A DNA stretch of 10,607 nucleotides, taken from assembly GCA_002384725.1 (NCBI GenBank), contig DGBF01000050.1, forward strand, positions 1 through 10,607. Direction: 5' to 3'. Below the pieces are notes generated by a model. That model saw only the letters and a program-made list of their open reading frames with translations, did not search any database and was not told where the DNA came from. The translations under genes and the position numbers were made by a program. The stretch comes from Flavobacteriales bacterium UBA4011 (GTDB lineage Bacteria; Bacteroidota; Bacteroidia; Flavobacteriales_D; Crocinitomicaceae). Of the stretch, positions 7,109 to 10,607 are shown piece after piece. Position 1 is the stretch's first letter; each line of letters begins with the position of its first letter.

Positions 7109-8355
7109 TAACGAATCGTTACACTAACTCCCCAACAAGATAAACTCACGCTTTGTCCTTTAGAGAATCCATCTTGGAAAAGCTCTCCGTCAGTAGGGAA
7201 ATTCTTTGTGTATTGACCACCAACTCCTGCTCTTGACATTAAGTCAGAAGCATAATAGAAGTTGAATTTTCTTTCGACCGTACTAGACCCACATCCGTTT
7301 GCAGTTGATGCAACACAACTTGCTGCAATTTTCAAGGCTTCATTTCGGTTTTTCCCGCTAATACCCATTGCAGTGCTGTAAGCTGTTCTATAGTTGTTTT
7401 GAGAATATTGCATTTTCAATATTTCGAATTCTACATCCTCTCTTGCATCCGCATTTGGTGCCAAAGCTTTCGCTTCACCATAGGTCTGAATCGCTTCAGT
7501 GTAACGTTTCTTTGCAACGAGCAATTGAGCTTTCTTCACGACTACATCGTACCCTGGAGCGATAACAATCAAGGTGTCCAAAAGCATTTCGTATTCTTTA
7601 CTGTTTACACAGCTCTTTTTGGCCAACAAATCCATGAAGCTATTAACGGTAATTACTTTCGCTTCTTTGTCTTGCGGTAACATTTTGATAAACCCGTTCA
7701 ATTCTGGTAGAATGTCATCACAAGTTTTAACCACATATCCCAAATAGTTGTTCAATATTTCGATTGTTTTTACCGACATTCCTCTATCAGTCGCTACTTT
7801 AGAAAGAGTAAAGAATTCAGAAACAAAACGTTTTTTCGATTCGGGTTTCTCAGCCGCTTGAGCAGCACTGTGTACCATCAATAAATTATAATAATAGATT
7901 GGAATGATGGACTCATCGTATTTTCCTTCTTCGTGTTTCATTCCTTTTATAAAGAAATCATCCGCCGCGTGGATATTTGGTTTTGTGCGCGCCATTTCAT
8001 ATTGCGCTCTTCTCAAATAAGTTTCTCCACCTACATGTCCAGCTTTCTCTGCACGAGTATATACTTCAAGAATTGTATCCTTGTAAGCTTTTTCGGCTGT
8101 TTCATCTTTCTCTTCGATAATGGTGTTAATCAAACAACCAATCAAACGATCATAGTTTGCTTTGTCGTATCCACCACAAATGGTTTCACCTTTCAAATAG
8201 TACGTTACGGCACCTTTGTAATTGTTGATTTTCAACTCTTCACCTGCCAAAAAACGCATTCTTAGACATTCTTTGTCGCTATCAGTATCTTGAGCAAAGC
8301 TCGTGAAACCAAGTAAAAGTGTTGATGCGATAAAAAGTTTCTTCAAATTCATCAT
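7108..8355 (-). CDS. Secreted helical-repeat (TPR-like) protein, 415 aa
   Basis: The signal peptide is clear (MMNLKKLFIASTLLLGFTSFAQ, 1-22), so the product is periplasmic or surface-associated. The mature protein reads as helical repeats. The most TPR-like units are near 35-60 (AGEELKINNYKGAVTYYLKGE) and 269-300 (VVVKKAQLLVAKKRYTEAIQTYGEAKALAP). The C-terminal 70 residues are different: YYASDLMSRAGVGG...NFPTDGELFQDGFSKGQSVSLSCWGVSVTIR. They look like a small conserved domain with paired cysteines before it (Cys347, Cys355) and one in it (Cys407). There are eight cysteines in the mature chain (30, 60, 74, 212, 249, 347, 355, 407), allowing disulfides. The gene follows the outer-membrane protein gene by 11 bases and overlaps lptC by one base, suggesting coordinated envelope function. 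Adjacent ATGs at 8355 and 8352 are both possible starts. Specific function unknown. Confidence 0.8.
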   Translation of the reverse strand: MMNLKKLFIASTLLLGFTSFAQDTDSDKECLRMRFLAGEELKINNYKGAVTYYLKGETICGGYDKANYDRLIGCLINTIIEEKDETAEKAYKDTILEVYTRAEKAGHVGGETYLRRAQYEMARTKPNIHAADDFFIKGMKHEEGKYDESIIPIYYYNLLMVHSAAQAAEKPESKKRFVSEFFTLSKVATDRGMSVKTIEILNNYLGYVVKTCDDILPELNGFIKMLPQDKEAKVITVNSFMDLLAKKSCVNSKEYEMLLDTLIVIAPGYDVVVKKAQLLVAKKRYTEAIQTYGEAKALAPNADAREDVEFEILKMQYSQNNYRTAYSTAMGISGKNRNEALKIAASCVASTANGCGSSTVERKFNFYYASDLMSRAGVGGQYTKNFPTDGELFQDGFSKGQSVSLSCWGVSVTIR

Positions 8356-8366
8356 TTCTCTATTTA

Positions 8367-9725
8367 TTAATCAAGTTTTACTTTTCTGAACCATGAATCG
8401 GCTTTTGACGGCGCGATTATGATTCCGATGTTGAAGCCTATGTAATTTTCGTTTAGTGCTCCTGACACCGTGTTGGTTCTTTTACCGAGATCAACTCCTA
8501 TGTTAATTGAGGAGAAGGCATTTCCGACGTTTCTATTCGCCAACGGTATACCAATTCCAAATGTTGTGCCAAACTCTTTGAAAGCCTCACCTTGATGAGA
8601 ATAAGGCAAGTTACTTGTGTAAGCACCAGCACGATACTTCATTCTGTTTAAAAAACCTGTTGGGTTTATTGTTCTGAAATAACCCACATTGGGCGTATAC
8701 TGAACACCAAATGACATTCTAGAATAATCGCTTGTGTATACCGTACTAAAAGAAGAAGTGAGGTCCTTATCGAAATCGGAAAAATTGGTCATGTTATATT
8801 CACCAACAAATGTCAGTTCAGAATCGAACGTTTTATTCTTCCTCGTGTTTCTTTTAAAACTTGTTGTATAATTTGCTCCAATTCGCAGGGATGCTGCAGA
8901 ATTAAAAATAGCGGATGTATTCAATGAGCTAACTACTGTTGCTTCATTTTGTAAGGTTGTGGAATTGAATTTGACTGCAAATAATTCATCTGCAAAGTTG
9001 CCTGTTAGCTTTTGAGAAGGCTCGTAAAATGCATTCAGTTGAATTCTGTTGTTCTCGTTCAAATGGTAATTTACTGAAAGAGAAAAATCATAATGAAAAG
9101 ACTGTAAACGATCAGATTGAAGAGCCAAACCAGAGGTGGCTGCATTTGCAACACTGCTTAATCTTGAGTTGGTCACCGTACCAAACAAATAACCTAGATT
9201 GGATCCAATAGATATTTGAGCCTTCTTTGAATTTAATAGTTTAACACTTAAACCGGTAAATGCTTTTGAAATGGAACCTGAACCCGCGTAATCAAATTCC
9301 ACAGTATCACCATTTATTTCTTGTTTATTTTGAAATTCATAGCCTCGTCGTGCATATGGAGCTAAACCGAAGGAAATACCAAATATTTTCTTAAATGGCA
9401 CTGCAAAAATCATATGGTCAAGATTTACATAGGCTCTTGAATACGAGGCGTTTCCCTCCGTAAATGAACTATATTTTCCATTTACCCCAATTGAAAAAAG
9501 CGGATAACTTGTTGTGAGTGATGCATTGTTTGCCGAGTTCAGATAGGAAATCATCGTTGAATCTGCAAAAGCTATACTTGTTCCACCCATTCCTGCTTGA
9601 ACGGCATCAGTTGGCATCAGTTGATTACCAATACCATAAGAGGAGAAAGGGTTTAAGTAGCTCAATTGTGAATTACCAACACAGGCCGACGCGAATGTCA
9701 GGAAGAATAGAAATCTTTTAAGCAT
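8367..9725 (-). CDS. Outer-membrane beta-barrel protein (FadL/OmpP1-like layout), 452 aa
   Basis: An exported protein with signal peptide MLKRFLFFLTFASACVGNSQ (1-20). The mature start, LNPFSSYGIGNQLMPTDAVQAGMGGTSIAFADSTMISYLNSANNASL, has the SxYGxG and GMGGTxIAxxDS...NxAN pattern common in Bacteroidota outer-membrane proteins with a FadL/OmpP1-like arrangement. Alternating hydrophobic and polar residues with many aromatics continue to the end (FSINIGVDLGKRT, NYIGFNIGIIIAP), consistent with beta strands, so a barrel is likely. An ASAC sequence at 12-15 weakly resembles a lipobox, but barrels are rarely lipidated, so I prefer ordinary signal-peptidase cleavage. The start overlaps the end of coaX by 8 bases, and the next gene begins 11 bases after the stop, so it is embedded in the operon. 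Substrate or role is unknown; hydrophobic-compound uptake is only a family-level possibility. Confidence 0.8.
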   Translation of the reverse strand: MLKRFLFFLTFASACVGNSQLSYLNPFSSYGIGNQLMPTDAVQAGMGGTSIAFADSTMISYLNSANNASLTTSYPLFSIGVNGKYSSFTEGNASYSRAYVNLDHMIFAVPFKKIFGISFGLAPYARRGYEFQNKQEINGDTVEFDYAGSGSISKAFTGLSVKLLNSKKAQISIGSNLGYLFGTVTNSRLSSVANAATSGLALQSDRLQSFHYDFSLSVNYHLNENNRIQLNAFYEPSQKLTGNFADELFAVKFNSTTLQNEATVVSSLNTSAIFNSAASLRIGANYTTSFKRNTRKNKTFDSELTFVGEYNMTNFSDFDKDLTSSFSTVYTSDYSRMSFGVQYTPNVGYFRTINPTGFLNRMKYRAGAYTSNLPYSHQGEAFKEFGTTFGIGIPLANRNVGNAFSSINIGVDLGKRTNTVSGALNENYIGFNIGIIIAPSKADSWFRKVKLD

Positions 9726-10449
9726 TTAACAAATATATTTTGTAAAGCCCCGTGAGGGTTAAATTTTCGTTTGCAAAGATGTTATTTTTTAGAGGGAAAT
9801 CAAAGAATTTAGCATCGCCACCGGTCACAAAAAACGTTAAGCCCTGATAGTCTTGTAGATACCTCGAAATGAAATGATTGAGTTCACCTTGCATACCTTC
9901 AATTACTCCTGCGAGAATGGATTCTTCTGAACTCCTTCCCAGATAATTAACACCTTTTTTTGGTTCCACCAAGGGCAATTTGCCCGTAAAATGATGCAAA
10001 GCTTTTAAGCGCATGTTTAATCCTGGAGAAATTGAACCACCGTGATAGATCCCTTTTTCATCCACAAAATCAAACTTAATACATGTTCCCAAGTCAATTG
10101 CCACTTTGTTGCCATCCGGTTTAACCGATTGAATAGCACATGCATTGGCAAGTCTATCCATTCCTAAGGTGTCTTTCGAACCATATTTTATATCAACGGG
10201 GAATATCATTTCTGGGTGAAGGAGGGTGATATTTTCAGTTTTGTGAATAAAATCTTTTAAATCGGAATTGGATAAAACGGATGAGATGAAAATTTTTGGA
10301 GAATCATGTAGTCGAACAAAGTCTTGAAACGCTTTTGCTTGACTGTAGTTAAACCGTTGAATTTCAGATATTAAACCATTATCAAACAAGGCAGTTTTGA
10401 CCCGAGAATTCCCAGCATCAACGATTACTACCTTTTCTTTTTCTATCAT
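9718..10449 (-). CDS. coaX: Type III pantothenate kinase
   Basis: This cytoplasmic enzyme phosphorylates pantothenate, the first committed step of coenzyme A synthesis. Type III enzymes are acetate/sugar-kinase-like, need a monovalent cation and are not feedback-inhibited by CoA. The 243-residue length is normal. Key motifs are present: the phosphate-binding DAGNSRVK (11-18), LGMDRLANA (95-103) with the catalytic aspartate Asp98, AIDLGTCIKFDFV (117-129, Asp119), GGSISPGLNMRLKAL (137-151) for pantothenate binding, SSEESILAGVIEG (173-185), and VTGGDAKFF (208-216). Nothing essential looks missing. The ATG at 10449 lies 7 bases after a TATCTTTG promoter-like element, so the leader would be nearly absent. 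It heads the minus-strand run and overlaps the outer-membrane protein gene by 8 bases, making a CoA-pathway enzyme the first gene of an otherwise envelope-directed operon. Confidence 0.95.
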   Translation of the reverse strand: MIEKEKVVIVDAGNSRVKTALFDNGLISEIQRFNYSQAKAFQDFVRLHDSPKIFISSVLSNSDLKDFIHKTENITLLHPEMIFPVDIKYGSKDTLGMDRLANACAIQSVKPDGNKVAIDLGTCIKFDFVDEKGIYHGGSISPGLNMRLKALHHFTGKLPLVEPKKGVNYLGRSSEESILAGVIEGMQGELNHFISRYLQDYQGLTFFVTGGDAKFFDFPLKNNIFANENLTLTGLYKIYLLNA

Positions 10450-10456
10450 CTTTCAA

Positions 10457-10464
10457 CAAAGATA
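10457..10464 (-). promoter_or_regulatory. Probable -7 promoter element of coaX
   Basis: TATCTTTG on the minus strand matches TAnnTTTG exactly and ends 7 bases before the coaX ATG. Transcription would begin within a few bases of the start codon. No TTG at -33 is apparent. The region between this element and the tRNA promoter (10465-10495) contains only AT-rich sequence. Confidence 0.45.
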
Positions 10465-10495
10465 AACGTAAGAATTAAAAAAGTATTCGATTTAG

Positions 10496-10525
10496 TTTGA
10501 AAGTTAAATTAAACTTATAACTTTG
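10496..10525 (+). promoter_or_regulatory. Promoter of the tRNA-Phe gene
   Basis: TTTG (10496-10499), an 18-base spacer and TAACTTTG (10518-10525) match the Bacteroidota TTTG/TAnnTTTG consensus at both elements. Transcription should start around 10530-10533, just before the mature tRNA at 10540. It is the best promoter match in the window and lies back to back with the coaX promoter. Confidence 0.75.
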
Positions 10526-10539
10526 CCCCCGCTAAGGCC

Positions 10540-10607
10540 GGTACCTTAGCTCAGTTGGTAGAGCAATGGACTGAAAATCCATGTGTCCCTGGTTCGATTC
10601 CTGGAGG
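10540..10607 (+). tRNA. tRNA-Phe (anticodon GAA), 3' end cut by window edge
   Basis: The cloverleaf folds by eye. The acceptor 5' strand is GGTACCT (10540-10546), followed by TA. The D arm is GCTC-AGTTGGTA-GAGC. The anticodon stem is ATGGA/TCCAT with loop CTGAAAA, giving GAA at positions 34-36. The variable loop is GTGTC and the T loop TTCGATT. The window stops at tRNA position 68, after AGG of the 3' acceptor strand, which pairs with CCT (5-7). The last five bases before CCA are missing. The T stem CCTGG/CCTGG has a U51-U63 mismatch in the middle; the other four pairs are G-C. Confidence 0.95.

Noticed and set aside
9603..9622. Tandem copy of GGCATCAGTT
   Set aside because: Two 10-base copies inside the barrel-protein gene encode an ordinary part of the conserved N-terminal region; probably chance.

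Overview
This window looks like chromosomal DNA of a member of the Bacteroidota, probably Flavobacteriia/Flavobacteriales. Four things point there. The DNA is AT-rich. Several genes and the tRNA are preceded by the TAnnTTTG promoter element typical of that phylum, while Shine-Dalgarno sequences are mostly absent. Envelope families characteristic of the phylum are present: a DUF5686 protein with a carboxypeptidase-regulatory-like N-terminus, an LptC predicted to be a lipoprotein, and a SYGxG...GMGGTxIA outer-membrane protein. CoaX-type pantothenate kinase is also common there. No mobile-element gene, integrase, insertion sequence, CRISPR array or rRNA is visible.

All nine protein genes lie on the minus strand, so the window is best read from right to left. 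At the right edge a tRNA-Phe gene points right and is cut off by the window end. It is divergent from a compact minus-strand run: coaX, an outer-membrane beta-barrel protein, a secreted repeat-rich (TPR-like) protein, lptC, a 74-residue two-helix membrane protein, a 124-residue cytoplasmic protein resembling phage YopX, and an 850-residue DUF5686 protein. Spacings in the run are -8, +11, -1, +33, -14 and +29 bases. It is probably one operon, or two overlapping units, because a second promoter-like octamer precedes the 74-residue gene.

A 165-base gap (3179-3343) holding nested TTCGAA-type palindromes follows. Then come kbl (glycine C-acetyltransferase, threonine/glycine metabolism), a 99-residue exported protein of unknown function, and a SulP-family anion transporter whose 3' end runs off the left edge.

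Functionally the core is envelope biogenesis. LptC works in lipopolysaccharide export, the outer-membrane protein and the secreted repeat protein are probable surface or periplasmic partners, and DUF5686 proteins are large outer-membrane proteins. CoaX supplies the first step of coenzyme A synthesis and heads the operon. Most of this is recognisable housekeeping. The points worth a second look are the YopX-like gene inside the envelope operon, a 67-base pure purine tract inside the DUF5686 gene, the palindrome cluster before kbl, the very short leaders implied by the promoter positions, and the uncharacterised outer-membrane/secreted protein pair between coaX and lptC.
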